A stretch of 33,994 bases of DNA. Source: Clostridiales bacterium (GTDB taxonomy: Bacteria; Bacillota; Clostridia; Lachnospirales; Lachnospiraceae). Below are positions 1-8,306 of this stretch, piece by piece. The stretch's first letter is position 1, and every line of letters starts with the position of its first letter. The position numbers and the translations under genes are program-made. The notes under the pieces were generated by a model. It worked only from the letters and a program-made list of their open reading frames with translations, was not told the origin of the DNA and searched no databases. The stretch spans positions 1 to 33,994 of the forward strand of contig JAHZAT010000025.1 of the NCBI GenBank assembly GCA_019423795.1. The letters run 5' to 3'.

Positions 1-79
1 ACTTGTTATCCAGCCATTTCTGATACAGGCGTTCTTCAATCGCACCTGGATCATAGGTTTTTTCTAGTTCTTTCTTCAT
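1..79 (-). CDS. valS: Valine--tRNA ligase, N-terminal fragment (runs off left edge)
   Basis: Reading leftward from an ATG at 79, the 26 visible codons give a peptide beginning MKKELEKTYDPGAIEERLYQ and continuing KWLDNK. The K-T-Y-D-P...E-R-L-Y-x-K-W pattern is the characteristic N-terminus of bacterial valyl-tRNA synthetase, which charges tRNA-Val in the cytoplasm. The rest lies outside the window, so the HIGH and KMSKS motifs cannot be seen. The start is two bases after the stop codon of the upstream gene, and its GGAG ribosome binding site (87-90) lies inside that gene, so translation is probably coupled. No T-box leader fits between the two genes. Confidence 0.85.
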   Translation of the reverse strand, partial: MKKELEKTYDPGAIEERLYQKWLDNK

Positions 80-81
80 CT

Positions 82-1104
82 CTAAACTCCTTCTATAGTT
101 TCGGAATCTGCTTGTTCACCGATTCCTTCTAAAATCTGCTCATGACGAATCAATTCCTTGCTACATATATCTTTTCTCTGATTCAATGCATTCAGATAAT
201 CCCTTCGTTTGATCAGATTATATAAAACCTTTGGATGATACATCCAGAATCCAGATGTCTTCCATTGGTTCTTGTCTAATAATTGTTCCAGATCAGCGGA
301 CGCTTCAATGATTGCATCGCTAAATCTTAATCTGGCTGACACTTTACCACAAAAATCAAATAATTTCCACTGTTCTGGGGAAATATATGAAAATACGTTC
401 TCAAATTTCTCATAGTAGAATTTAAGATCATTTCCAATCTCTCTTTTATCATCTTCCAGCCGTTTTCCTGTATGACCTTTGTGAGTAACCATCATCTCTA
501 ACAACTTTAACTGGTCAGAAACTTTCTTGTGTGATTGAAATAAGATTAGTAGGAATAATACCACGATCACGCCCGCACACGCAAGCTGCCATGCATACTG
601 CTTGACTGGCACTGTGAAATGATACAGATAAAATCCTGTCACACAAACTGCCGCAACAGCCATCAGGCAAAAAGAAATCAATATTGCTTTCTTATTCTTC
701 TTCTTTTCATAAACTGCCGCAATCCTGCCATCCATGGAAATCTCTTCTTCATTGGCACGTGCAAGTTCTTTCTCCAGCTGTTTTTGTTCTCCTTCCAGCG
801 AATTAATGGAATTGATCCCTGTTTTTAATTCTTCTTCGCGTTCCCAAAGATCAAAGAACTCATCATCACTGACTCGTCCCTCACAGACATCATAAAATTC
901 TCTTGCAAATGCCCGGTAATAGGCTCTTGCTTTCTCTTCCACTTCTCCTTTTGCATCAAAATCTTTCTGATCAAGTTTCTTAAGATCACTGATCTGTTCA
1001 TCAATCTTATCAATCTCTGATTCATACAATTTTACAAAACGTTTTTCTATGATGATTTCGCCATCATTTAACAGGTCATTAGATAATCTCTGCTTTGTAT
1101 TCAT
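82..1104 (-). CDS. Uncharacterised two-TM coiled-coil membrane protein
   Basis: A 340-residue protein I do not recognise by name. Residues about 25-135 are highly charged and predicted helical or coiled-coil. Two hydrophobic segments follow at about 139-162 and 170-190, separated by a short loop, so the long N- and C-terminal parts probably lie on the same side of the membrane, most likely the cytoplasm. Another charged helical stretch follows (about 195-235), then a globular-looking C-terminus. The ATG overlaps the end of the upstream TPR-like gene by 26 bases, and the stop is two bases before valS. This places it as the fourth gene of the DUF5717/DUF5716 cluster, where it could be the membrane anchor of a complex; that role is inference. 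Confidence 0.75.
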   Translation of the reverse strand: MNTKQRLSNDLLNDGEIIIEKRFVKLYESEIDKIDEQISDLKKLDQKDFDAKGEVEEKARAYYRAFAREFYDVCEGRVSDDEFFDLWEREEELKTGINSINSLEGEQKQLEKELARANEEEISMDGRIAAVYEKKKNKKAILISFCLMAVAAVCVTGFYLYHFTVPVKQYAWQLACAGVIVVLFLLILFQSHKKVSDQLKLLEMMVTHKGHTGKRLEDDKREIGNDLKFYYEKFENVFSYISPEQWKLFDFCGKVSARLRFSDAIIEASADLEQLLDKNQWKTSGFWMYHPKVLYNLIKRRDYLNALNQRKDICSKELIRHEQILEGIGEQADSETIEGV

Positions 1105-1879
1105 CTTTCCACTTCCCTAACGTTGTTTTTACTAACCGGCGGGTCATGCTTTTATCTGCTTTCTTTCTATGATAATCTATTTTCGCCAGTTTATCAAACT
1201 GTTCTTTCTCAAAAATCTCTTTTTCACATTCTTTGAGGTTTTCATATATGGTTTTGCAGTGTTCCTCGTCAAAAGAAACTGCTTTTCCATCTTCGATAAA
1301 GCTTTTTTCATCCCCGCTTAGATAGGATATCATAAAATACGCTTCCTGAATCTGTTTTTCTGGTTTTAGCATCAATGCTTTGCGAAAAGATTCTTTTGCC
1401 TCATCAAAACAAAACATTCTACTCTGGCATAATCCCATGTGATACCATACATGCATCTGTTCATTTGGATTTAATTTTCCTGAGACCATCTCTAATTTCT
1501 GATAAGATGTTAGTGCCATCAGATATAAATGATGTTTCAGGTACATATCTGCCAGAAGCTTTTGTTTCTTTGCAGCGGAATATAAGTAAGTTGTCCTTAT
1601 CTTCTGCTGAAACTGAATCTTTTCATCTGCTGTAAAATAATTCTGAAAATTTATGATTTCTTTTACCTGCTGGACTGCATCTTCACTCTTAATCTCCAGA
1701 TTCAGATATTCTTTTAAATAATTTTTTAATGAACGGTCAATCCCCTCACTTAAAAAGAAGATCAGATAATGTTCCAACAGCCAGCAAAGTTCTTCATAAC
1801 TTTGAAAACTTCGATTGATCTTATGAATCGTATACGCTGTTTTTGCAGGTTTTGTTTCACACAAAACAATCTTACTCAT
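1079..1879 (-). CDS. TPR-like helical repeat protein
   Basis: An all-helical protein of 266 residues with no signal peptide. A central stretch carries TPR-like helix pairs: small residues at regular spacing around A-L-T-S-Y-Q-K-L, followed by a second unit with F-D-E-A-K-E-S-F-R-K-A-L-M-L-K-P, a typical TPR second helix. TPR proteins usually serve as protein-binding scaffolds. The reading frame is open three codons further upstream to a GTG (1888), but the ATG at 1879 fits better because a GAGGTG ribosome binding site sits about six bases before it. Its first bases overlap the stop of the DUF5716-like gene (ATGAGTAA arrangement), indicating translational coupling. No specific function can be assigned. 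Confidence 0.7.
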   Translation of the reverse strand: MSKIVLCETKPAKTAYTIHKINRSFQSYEELCWLLEHYLIFFLSEGIDRSLKNYLKEYLNLEIKSEDAVQQVKEIINFQNYFTADEKIQFQQKIRTTYLYSAAKKQKLLADMYLKHHLYLMALTSYQKLEMVSGKLNPNEQMHVWYHMGLCQSRMFCFDEAKESFRKALMLKPEKQIQEAYFMISYLSGDEKSFIEDGKAVSFDEEHCKTIYENLKECEKEIFEKEQFDKLAKIDYHRKKADKSMTRRLVKTTLGKWKDEYKAEII

Positions 1880-2903
1880 TATAATCACCTCTTTCCAGAT
1901 AAATGATCTGCTGCCATGTCTGATAACTTGCCGGTCTTATCTTTCCAAATCCAAGATCTGTGATCTTAATCTTGCACTGATCTGCTTTTATGTATTCTCC
2001 CTGTATCTTTAATTTATACACAATATCTGCATCCTTTTTCATTCCATCAAGCGGCATACGGATAGATGCTTTTTTCATTCCAGAACGATTTCTTACTTCA
2101 AAGCTTAAGCCATTGATTCCAGATACAAAGATTTCCATCTCACCTCTGCTCTCTTCCCATGGTTTTCCCTCCATGATCAGTGGGCAGAACATATCCCTGC
2201 CATGATGATGAACAACCAGACCAATCTGACTGATCGTTGTATGATTTACGGTTGCCGGAACTTTTTGTTCTCCCTGTCTGTTTGCACACAAATACGCCGC
2301 TCCAGATGCAAAGAGATGTTTTCCCATAAACACTCGTCTTCCGATACAAAGAGCATTGGTTGACTGACTAAACCAGTTTCCATCAAATCCTTCTCCACAT
2401 AAATAGATCGTCGTTGTAATTCCTCTAGCCAATGCCTGTTTGATGATCGTTAAAAATGCTGCATCTTTTTCCTGGTCTGTAACAGCATGTTTGATCTGTT
2501 CTGTGTAGTCTTTTGCTTCCACGATCACTGAATCTTTTTGTTTCTTTACTTCATAATATACAAAATGTTTTCTTGTGTAGTCAAAAATTCCTGTGTTTCC
2601 TTTTGCCAGATTGTCTCCTCGAAATAACACAACCCCAAGTGCTGCTTCTTCTTTTGTAAAGAAATTTACCTGTCCTTGCCGCAATCCAGATCTAATGCAT
2701 TGTTCTTCTGCATCCTTTACGATCTTTCCTGTTGCATCATCAAAAACAACTGCGATTTTTCCTTCTTCCTGTGCCTTGGCAGTCTGAATCACAAATTCTA
2801 CTCTCGATCTTCCATAGGAAACAGGCTCTTCTTCTTTAATTTTTCCATGATCAGATACACATATATATGCCTGATCTCCCTCAAAATGTATCGCTGTCTG
2901 CAT
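1872..2903 (-). CDS. DUF5716-like protein with degenerate Hsp70/actin-fold features
   Basis: A protein of 343 residues. Several segments recall the actin/Hsp70 ATPase fold: a T-K-E-E-A-A-L-G-V-V stretch (about 83-92), then a I-F-D-Y-T-R-K-H-F strand (about 106-114) where true ATPases have the D-x-G-G-G-T phosphate-2 loop, and a Y-L-C-G-E-G-F-D-G segment (about 167-175) where they have the adenosine-binding glycines. The G-R-R-V-F-x-G-x-x-L-F-x-x-G-A-A-Y stretch (about 188-204) matches what I remember of the Lachnospiraceae family DUF5716; this assignment is from memory. The glycine-rich phosphate loop is absent, so it may not hydrolyse ATP. It starts three bases after the DUF5717-like gene and overlaps the TPR-like gene. 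An AGAGGA ribosome binding site precedes the ATG. Confidence 0.6.
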   Translation of the reverse strand: MQTAIHFEGDQAYICVSDHGKIKEEEPVSYGRSRVEFVIQTAKAQEEGKIAVVFDDATGKIVKDAEEQCIRSGLRQGQVNFFTKEEAALGVVLFRGDNLAKGNTGIFDYTRKHFVYYEVKKQKDSVIVEAKDYTEQIKHAVTDQEKDAAFLTIIKQALARGITTTIYLCGEGFDGNWFSQSTNALCIGRRVFMGKHLFASGAAYLCANRQGEQKVPATVNHTTISQIGLVVHHHGRDMFCPLIMEGKPWEESRGEMEIFVSGINGLSFEVRNRSGMKKASIRMPLDGMKKDADIVYKLKIQGEYIKADQCKIKITDLGFGKIRPASYQTWQQIIYLERGDYNE

Positions 2904-2906
2904 ATT

Positions 2907-5900
2907 TTATTCCTCTGTCATTGGTTTTACCATCTGTGTCATCATTGTTTTTACTGCATAACGTTCCATCATTTTCTGAACATCTTCATCCTGCTGATGA
3001 ATTAAAAGTTCATTTAATTCATAAAATCTGCTGCCTTTGCTGTATTTCATATGGTCTGATATGATCACATCTTCTCTGTATCTTCTTAACTCTCCTGATA
3101 CACTAACATAGCAGTCTGACAGCTCATGATAAAAGACTGCCAGGGACAAAACATAATATCCAGGGAGTAACTCATTCATTGGCTCTTCAATCCAATGCCC
3201 ATTGTCACTGTCCATATAATGAAATACTACATTGGCACTGCTCTTTGCATAAAACTGTACAAATGTTTCAGCACAAAGATATTTTGGCAGTGAGATCACA
3301 TCAACATATTCAAATAGTACAGGCAGAATATGATCTCTCCTGATGATCTGGTAGTCTTTGATCTTTTCAATACGTTTTAAACTTCGCTCAGATAATTGTT
3401 CTTTCTTATCTTTGTAGTAATCAAGATACAATTGCTGGTACATCCAGTCCATCTTCCCATGATCAATCTTCTCTCCGATCAATTCGTAAAATTTCTCTGG
3501 AAGTTCTTGCTTATTATCATATGCATAATTTACATATTCCACCAACATTGCATTGATCAGACCTTTGTCTGTTTCTGACTGGTTTAAGTATTCTTCAAAT
3601 ACTTTAAATTCAGTTCCATCCACGCCATCTGCAATACATGCTCTTAGCACACTCTCCACAAATACTCTGTCATACATACTGACTTTCTGTCCTGCATCAA
3701 ATACAGCTAACATCTCTTCTTTTGTTCCATGGAAGTATTTTTGCAGATACTTGATCACTTCGTTATTTTCATTGCCTAACTCAAAAGATTCCATACACAT
3801 TTCTACCAAAAGATCTGACCGTCTGTTGCTCAATGTTGTAAGTGCATACAAACAGACCTCTTTTAACTGATCTTTGTCAAGAAATTGATATCCGTACTGT
3901 CCAATTCCTTTCAGTGCATCCTCATACAGTCCTGCAGCAATAAAATATCCAATCATGTGTCTTCTGTTCTCATCTTTTAAATTCTTCCATTCGACATAAG
4001 ACAATGCATTCTGCAATTCTTTCTGCAATTCATGTGCTTTATAATACTCAAGAACTTTCTCAAACAATTCCTGCTCATAATCAACATCTAAGTTTCTGCT
4101 TTTTAATGCATATAGCACAACTGGGAAATCTTCTTCTTTAAGCTTTTCTCTTATTCCAAATCCTGCTGCTTTATACATAACATAATGTGGATTATTTCCA
4201 TCCGCACTCTCACAATACATCTCCATCTGTTCTCTTGTAAAAACTGGTTTTAACTGATAAGCAACGGATCCAATATAACGATTTCCTTCATTGTCAAAGA
4301 AAATAAATGCTGCATTCTGGTCAAAGATTTCTACATATCGGTTAGGCTCTGACAGATAGCAGACGTCCAGATTTTTCTTCCACTCCTGACTGATCTCTGC
4401 TTTCTGAATAAATTCATTATCACATATCAGCTTCTGTACAAACACAACATTTCCAAGATTTTGTCTGGACACCTCATCCTGAAGAAGTTCCTCATAATAA
4501 TAACGATACAGTAAAATAAGATCTTCGTTGATCTGTCCTTTTTGCAGTTCTTCTCTTAAAAATGTACGAATCAGTTCTTCATAATTCGGAAAGATCTTAT
4601 GATAGTTGCGTCTGTTATGTACTACATTGGCAAACAGGCGGCTTTGTTCTTCTGCCCCAAGACTCATGCTGTATGTAAAATACATAAGAATCTCTTCTGG
4701 CAGTAATGGGTACTCTCCTTTGGGAATTGTTCTTAAAAATGCTTCCTGTAATCCAATCAGCTGTACACCTCGCTGCAATGCTTCCTCATAGTATGGATGG
4801 CAGTCTTCATCCATACAGTTTCCCTGAATCATCATGGCACAAATTGCCTGCAGCACATCTGTCTGTGGATATTCTTTATATATACACATAAATAACCATA
4901 AGATTTCTTCTGAAAATATCTTATTTCTTGAAACAAGAAAGCATAACTTTCCAATCAATCTTGTATTTAAAATCTTCTCCTGTGCACCGAATTCCAGTAC
5001 CCATAATTCATAAGAATCTATACATGTTAATAATTGTTCATCTTCCCCTAAAATACAGCAGCCTTCAAAACGAAGCAGAGGGTTTTGACATCCCTCCTGA
5101 TATAATTCTTTGATCTGTTTCATTCGAAGTGCTGAATCTTTCATCAAATCTTCACTTAAATTCATAAGAAACCAGAACAAATATCCTTTAACATTGATAT
5201 CATCGCTGTTTTCATAGAGAATTTTCATCTCTTCTCTGGCTTCATCTATCGTATCATCTTCTTTATCGTAACATGCCTGCAGATACCAGACATATCCCTG
5301 ACAGATTTCAAGCGATTCCTTCTTTGCATCTTCCGGAATGTGCTCTTTTAGATCTTCCTTGCCACAAAGAATATCCAGATGAAGTTTCATAAGATCATAA
5401 ATCCGATTTCTTACCGGATGATCTGGCATCTTATCAAGTACAGATCTTGCACGTTCAGCAAACTGCTCCAAGCGGATCCTTCCACTGCAAAAATCAATGT
5501 ATAATTCATAAAGTTTCTTTTGTCTAAACTCTTCTTCCTTTTTTCTTTCACTTTTTTCTTCTTTGTATATCACTTCAATCTCGATCGTCTGATAGACAGT
5601 CTGCACGATTAAATGGTCTCTGTCTCCATCTCGTGGTATTGTTTTAAGATCCACATAAATAGCCATCTGTCCATCTTCAAAATCTTCAGCATGAAATGTA
5701 TCTTTGTGAAGAGTAATAAACTTTCCTTCTGTCTTAACTCTTCCTGCAATGTATCCCCATCCATCCTTCCTTATCGTAATTTCCAGCGGTTCATCTAAAT
5801 TTGCAATTGTTGCATGATACATTGTTTTTGTTACATCAAGCAATACTGGTGATTTCTGGTCTGTACTTAGTAAAAATTCTTCTAAGATCTGATCTCTGTT

Positions 5901-6050
5901 TCTTCCCAACAGCAGCTGATGATATAGTTGTTTTTCTTTTTGTTTATCTTTCAGAAATTCTTCCTTAAATGCTTCAGAAAAAAAGAGCGTTTTAGCTCTT
6001 TGATGATCTTCCTTCGCAATACTTGTAAACTTTTCTAATGATTCTGACAT
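2907..6050 (-). CDS. DUF5717-like large helical-solenoid protein
   Basis: A cytoplasmic-looking protein of 1047 residues without signal peptide or membrane segment. After a helical N-terminal stretch there is a beta-rich domain (roughly residues 70-170), then a long run of charged amphipathic helix pairs (roughly 180-890) resembling a TPR or alpha-solenoid scaffold, and a second beta-rich domain near residues 900-1010. Size, architecture and pairing with a DUF5716-like gene fit DUF5717 as I remember it; I cannot confirm this by search. The frame stays open to a TTG at 6077, but the ATG at 6050 is preferred, with AAGGAG at 6062-6067 as its ribosome binding site (spacing slightly long). First gene of the minus-strand operon leading to valS. 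Confidence 0.6.
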   Translation of the reverse strand: MSESLEKFTSIAKEDHQRAKTLFFSEAFKEEFLKDKQKEKQLYHQLLLGRNRDQILEEFLLSTDQKSPVLLDVTKTMYHATIANLDEPLEITIRKDGWGYIAGRVKTEGKFITLHKDTFHAEDFEDGQMAIYVDLKTIPRDGDRDHLIVQTVYQTIEIEVIYKEEKSERKKEEEFRQKKLYELYIDFCSGRIRLEQFAERARSVLDKMPDHPVRNRIYDLMKLHLDILCGKEDLKEHIPEDAKKESLEICQGYVWYLQACYDKEDDTIDEAREEMKILYENSDDINVKGYLFWFLMNLSEDLMKDSALRMKQIKELYQEGCQNPLLRFEGCCILGEDEQLLTCIDSYELWVLEFGAQEKILNTRLIGKLCFLVSRNKIFSEEILWLFMCIYKEYPQTDVLQAICAMMIQGNCMDEDCHPYYEEALQRGVQLIGLQEAFLRTIPKGEYPLLPEEILMYFTYSMSLGAEEQSRLFANVVHNRRNYHKIFPNYEELIRTFLREELQKGQINEDLILLYRYYYEELLQDEVSRQNLGNVVFVQKLICDNEFIQKAEISQEWKKNLDVCYLSEPNRYVEIFDQNAAFIFFDNEGNRYIGSVAYQLKPVFTREQMEMYCESADGNNPHYVMYKAAGFGIREKLKEEDFPVVLYALKSRNLDVDYEQELFEKVLEYYKAHELQKELQNALSYVEWKNLKDENRRHMIGYFIAAGLYEDALKGIGQYGYQFLDKDQLKEVCLYALTTLSNRRSDLLVEMCMESFELGNENNEVIKYLQKYFHGTKEEMLAVFDAGQKVSMYDRVFVESVLRACIADGVDGTEFKVFEEYLNQSETDKGLINAMLVEYVNYAYDNKQELPEKFYELIGEKIDHGKMDWMYQQLYLDYYKDKKEQLSERSLKRIEKIKDYQIIRRDHILPVLFEYVDVISLPKYLCAETFVQFYAKSSANVVFHYMDSDNGHWIEEPMNELLPGYYVLSLAVFYHELSDCYVSVSGELRRYREDVIISDHMKYSKGSRFYELNELLIHQQDEDVQKMMERYAVKTMMTQMVKPMTEE

Positions 6051-6066
6051 ATTCTTATTCTGCTCC

Positions 6067-6096
6067 TTGCCAACCAAAAGATTTTGTGGGTATAAT
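6067..6096 (+). promoter_or_regulatory. Candidate sigma-A promoter for the aminotransferase gene
   Basis: TTGCCA (6067-6072), an 18-base spacer and a perfect TATAAT (6091-6096) point rightward, about 70 bases before the ATG at 6167. The -35 box overlaps the AAGGAG ribosome binding site of the opposing DUF5717-like gene. Confidence 0.6.
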
Positions 6097-6120
6097 AATA
6101 CATAATTTCAATTAGTATTC

Positions 6121-6149
6121 ATTATACCAAATTTCGACACAATATTAAA
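6121..6149 (-). promoter_or_regulatory. Candidate extended -10 promoter for the DUF5717-valS operon
   Basis: On the minus strand TGG-TATAAT (the -10 hexamer at 6126-6121) is an extended -10 element. A weak -35 (TTTAAT, 6149-6144) lies 17 bases upstream. The transcript would have a leader of only about 60 bases, too short for a T-box. The start site lies about ten bases from that of the opposing promoter, so the two transcripts would overlap at their 5' ends. Confidence 0.55.
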
Positions 6150-6166
6150 GGAAAAGAGGAATTACC

Positions 6167-7249
6167 ATGTCAGAAAAAAAACAAGAATTTCACGGAAGTG
6201 ATCTTGAGAAAGTCGAAGCTTATTATGGAATCAAAAAAGAGACGATCATTCCTTTTGCAGGAAATGTCAATCCTCTAGGAATTTCACCTTTATTGAAGAA
6301 AAGCATGGCATCTCATATTGAATGTATCAGCGAGTATCCTGACCGTGATTACAAGGAACTTCGTTCTACCCTTTCACTATACTGTAATGTCCCAATGGAA
6401 CATATCATTGTTGGAAATGGTGCAACCGAGATGATCAGTCTTACAATGCAACTATTACGTCCAAAACACGCACTGCTTCTATCTCCTACATATTCCGAAT
6501 ATACACGAGAGATCGATCTTGTCGGTGGTCATGTAGAAGAATATTATCTAAGAGAAGATCTTGATTTTCAATTAGATCTTGATGATCTTTTTGCAAAACT
6601 CGATGACAGTGTTGATCTTCTTGCAATATGTAATCCGAATAATCCAACCTCTAGTGCTCTGAATACGGAGGAAATTTCAAAAATCCTTACACATTGTAAA
6701 AAACATAATATCTTTGTTATGATTGATGAAACTTATGTAGAATTTGCCTCTGATATCCAAAAGATCTCAGCGGTTTCTCTCACTACAAAATTTGATAATT
6801 TCATGGTTCTTCGCGGAACTTCCAAATTCTTCTGTGCTCCAGGACTTCGTCTTGGTTACGGAATCTGTGGAAACCTTTCTTTCCTTGAACGTATGAACAG
6901 CATCAAAAATCCATGGACGATCAACACACTGGCTGCCCTTGCCGGAGAAGCAATGTTTATGGATAAGGATTATATCAAAATGACGAAAGATTATATTGAT
7001 TCTGAGCGTTCCCGCTGTATGAATATTTTATCCAAACGTCCTAATCTTAAGGTTTTTAAGGCTTATGCAAACTTTATTCTTGTAAAACTTTTAGATGGAA
7101 CTACTTCTTTTGAAATGTTTGAACGATGTATCAAAGAAGGTCTGATGATCCGCGACTGTGCGAGTTTTCATGGACTTGATGGTGAATTTATTCGTTTCTG
7201 TATTCAGAAAAAAGAAGATAATGATCGTTTATTAGCATTATTAAAATAA
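6167..7249 (+). CDS. PLP-dependent aminotransferase, HisC/CobD type
   Basis: A fold-type I PLP enzyme of 360 residues. The asparagine motif C-N-P-N-N-P-T, the D-E-T-Y segment and the lysine motif R-G-T-S-K-F (K220 is the expected Schiff-base lysine) followed by P-G-L-R-L-G-Y match the class II-like aminotransferases that include histidinol-phosphate aminotransferase and L-threonine-O-3-phosphate decarboxylase (CobD). The N-terminus F-H-G-S-D resembles the H-G-G-N start of CobD proteins. No histidine or cobalamin gene is nearby, so the substrate is uncertain. The gene is monocistronic, with AAGAGGAA as ribosome binding site and a strong terminator 20 bases after the stop. Confidence 0.85.
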   Translation: MSEKKQEFHGSDLEKVEAYYGIKKETIIPFAGNVNPLGISPLLKKSMASHIECISEYPDRDYKELRSTLSLYCNVPMEHIIVGNGATEMISLTMQLLRPKHALLLSPTYSEYTREIDLVGGHVEEYYLREDLDFQLDLDDLFAKLDDSVDLLAICNPNNPTSSALNTEEISKILTHCKKHNIFVMIDETYVEFASDIQKISAVSLTTKFDNFMVLRGTSKFFCAPGLRLGYGICGNLSFLERMNSIKNPWTINTLAALAGEAMFMDKDYIKMTKDYIDSERSRCMNILSKRPNLKVFKAYANFILVKLLDGTTSFEMFERCIKEGLMIRDCASFHGLDGEFIRFCIQKKEDNDRLLALLK

Positions 7250-7271
7250 AATATTTATTTTATATAAAACT

Positions 7272-7320
7272 AAAAAAGTTCCGGTAATGAATCTGTTTAT
7301 CCATTATCGGAACTTTTTAT
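7272..7320. terminator. Bidirectional intrinsic terminator
   Basis: GTTCCGGTAATG (7278-7289) pairs with CATTATCGGAAC (7302-7313) with one G-U wobble. It is flanked by an A-run on the left and a T-run on the right, so it can end both the plus-strand aminotransferase transcript and the minus-strand purA-lepB-ridA transcript. Confidence 0.85.
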
Positions 7321-7330
7321 TTTCTTGTTA

Positions 7331-7708
7331 TTATTTTACTGCAATAACTTCAATCTCGATCAGTGCTCCTTTTGGAAGAGCTCCTGCCTGTACACATGAT
7401 CTTGCTGGTTTGTTATCTCCAAAAGCTTCTTCATAAATTCCATTGATCTCTGCGAAATCATTGATATCTGCTAAGAATACTGTTGTTTTGATAACATTGT
7501 CTAATGTAAGATCAGATGCTTTTAATACTGCTGTTAAATTTGCTAACACCTGTTTTGTCTGTTCAGCGACACCTTCTTTTAACTCCTGTGTCTGTGGATC
7601 TAAACCAATCTGTCCGGATGTAAACACAAAATCTCCTGCTTCTACTGCATGGCAGTATGGTCCAACAGCTGCTGGTGCATTCTGTGCATTAATGATCTTT
7701 GTATCCAT
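7331..7708 (-). CDS. ridA: RidA family enamine/imine deaminase
   Basis: A 125-residue cytosolic protein, the normal length for the YjgF/YER057c/UK114 (Rid) family, which hydrolyses reactive 2-aminoacrylate and related imines released by PLP enzymes. Visible signatures are G-P-Y-C-H-A near the N-terminus, F-T-S-G-Q-I-G, the catalytic arginine in P-A-R-S-C-V (R103) and the C-terminal I-E-I-E-V-I-A-V. The arginine supports a deaminating RidA rather than an inactive paralog. It is last in the purA-lepB-ridA run, 28 bases after lepB. Confidence 0.93.
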   Translation of the reverse strand: MDTKIINAQNAPAAVGPYCHAVEAGDFVFTSGQIGLDPQTQELKEGVAEQTKQVLANLTAVLKASDLTLDNVIKTTVFLADINDFAEINGIYEEAFGDNKPARSCVQAGALPKGALIEIEVIAVK

Positions 7709-7736
7709 GATAGTATTTCCTGCCTTTCTTCATCTG

Positions 7737-8288
7737 TTACTTGATCCGTTTGATTGATGGGTAATATCGAAACCACGCTTTTCCTAAGATCTCGTCTCTG
7801 GAAACATAGTGTATATCCCATTCTCTCGCATCATTTGAATTATTCCGATTATCTCCCATAACAAAATATCCATTCTTCGGCACTGTATATGGTCCAAAAT
7901 CTTCTACTGGTTCTTCTTTGATATATGGTTCACTAAGTGGTTTACTGCTTCCGTTAATGTAGACTTTACCATCTTTAACCTGCACAGTCTCTCCTGGAAG
8001 AGCGATCACACGTTTAATATACCATTCCCTTTCATCCTCTGGATACTTGAAGATAATAATATCTCCCCTTTTCGGATCTTTAAACCAGTAAGAGGTCCTA
8101 AGAGCAATCAGCTTGTCATTCGTCATGATCGTATTCTCCATCGAACCACTTGGAATATTGGCGTTGATAATTACAAAATTCAAGATAATTTCTGTGAGAA
8201 GAATGGTCACCACAATACAGATCACCCAGCTTAAAGCTTCTCTCTTAAAGCCTTTCTTCTCTTCTTTATCTGCTTTCTCTCTGCTCAT
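7737..8288 (-). CDS. lepB: Signal peptidase I
   Basis: A 183-residue type I signal peptidase, a short Gram-positive-type enzyme with one N-terminal membrane anchor (about residues 19-43), which removes signal peptides from secreted proteins on the outer face of the membrane. The serine box I-P-S-G-S-M contains the nucleophile (S49) and the lysine box Y-I-K-R-V-I-A-L-P-G-E the general base (K92). The downstream G-D-N-R-N-N-S-N-D-A-R box is also present. AAGGA precedes the ATG; the start is 18 bases after the purA stop, so the two are probably cotranscribed. Confidence 0.95.
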   Translation of the reverse strand: MSREKADKEEKKGFKREALSWVICIVVTILLTEIILNFVIINANIPSGSMENTIMTNDKLIALRTSYWFKDPKRGDIIIFKYPEDEREWYIKRVIALPGETVQVKDGKVYINGSSKPLSEPYIKEEPVEDFGPYTVPKNGYFVMGDNRNNSNDAREWDIHYVSRDEILGKAWFRYYPSIKRIK

Positions 8289-8306
8289 ATTGGCTGTCCT
8301 TAAAAT

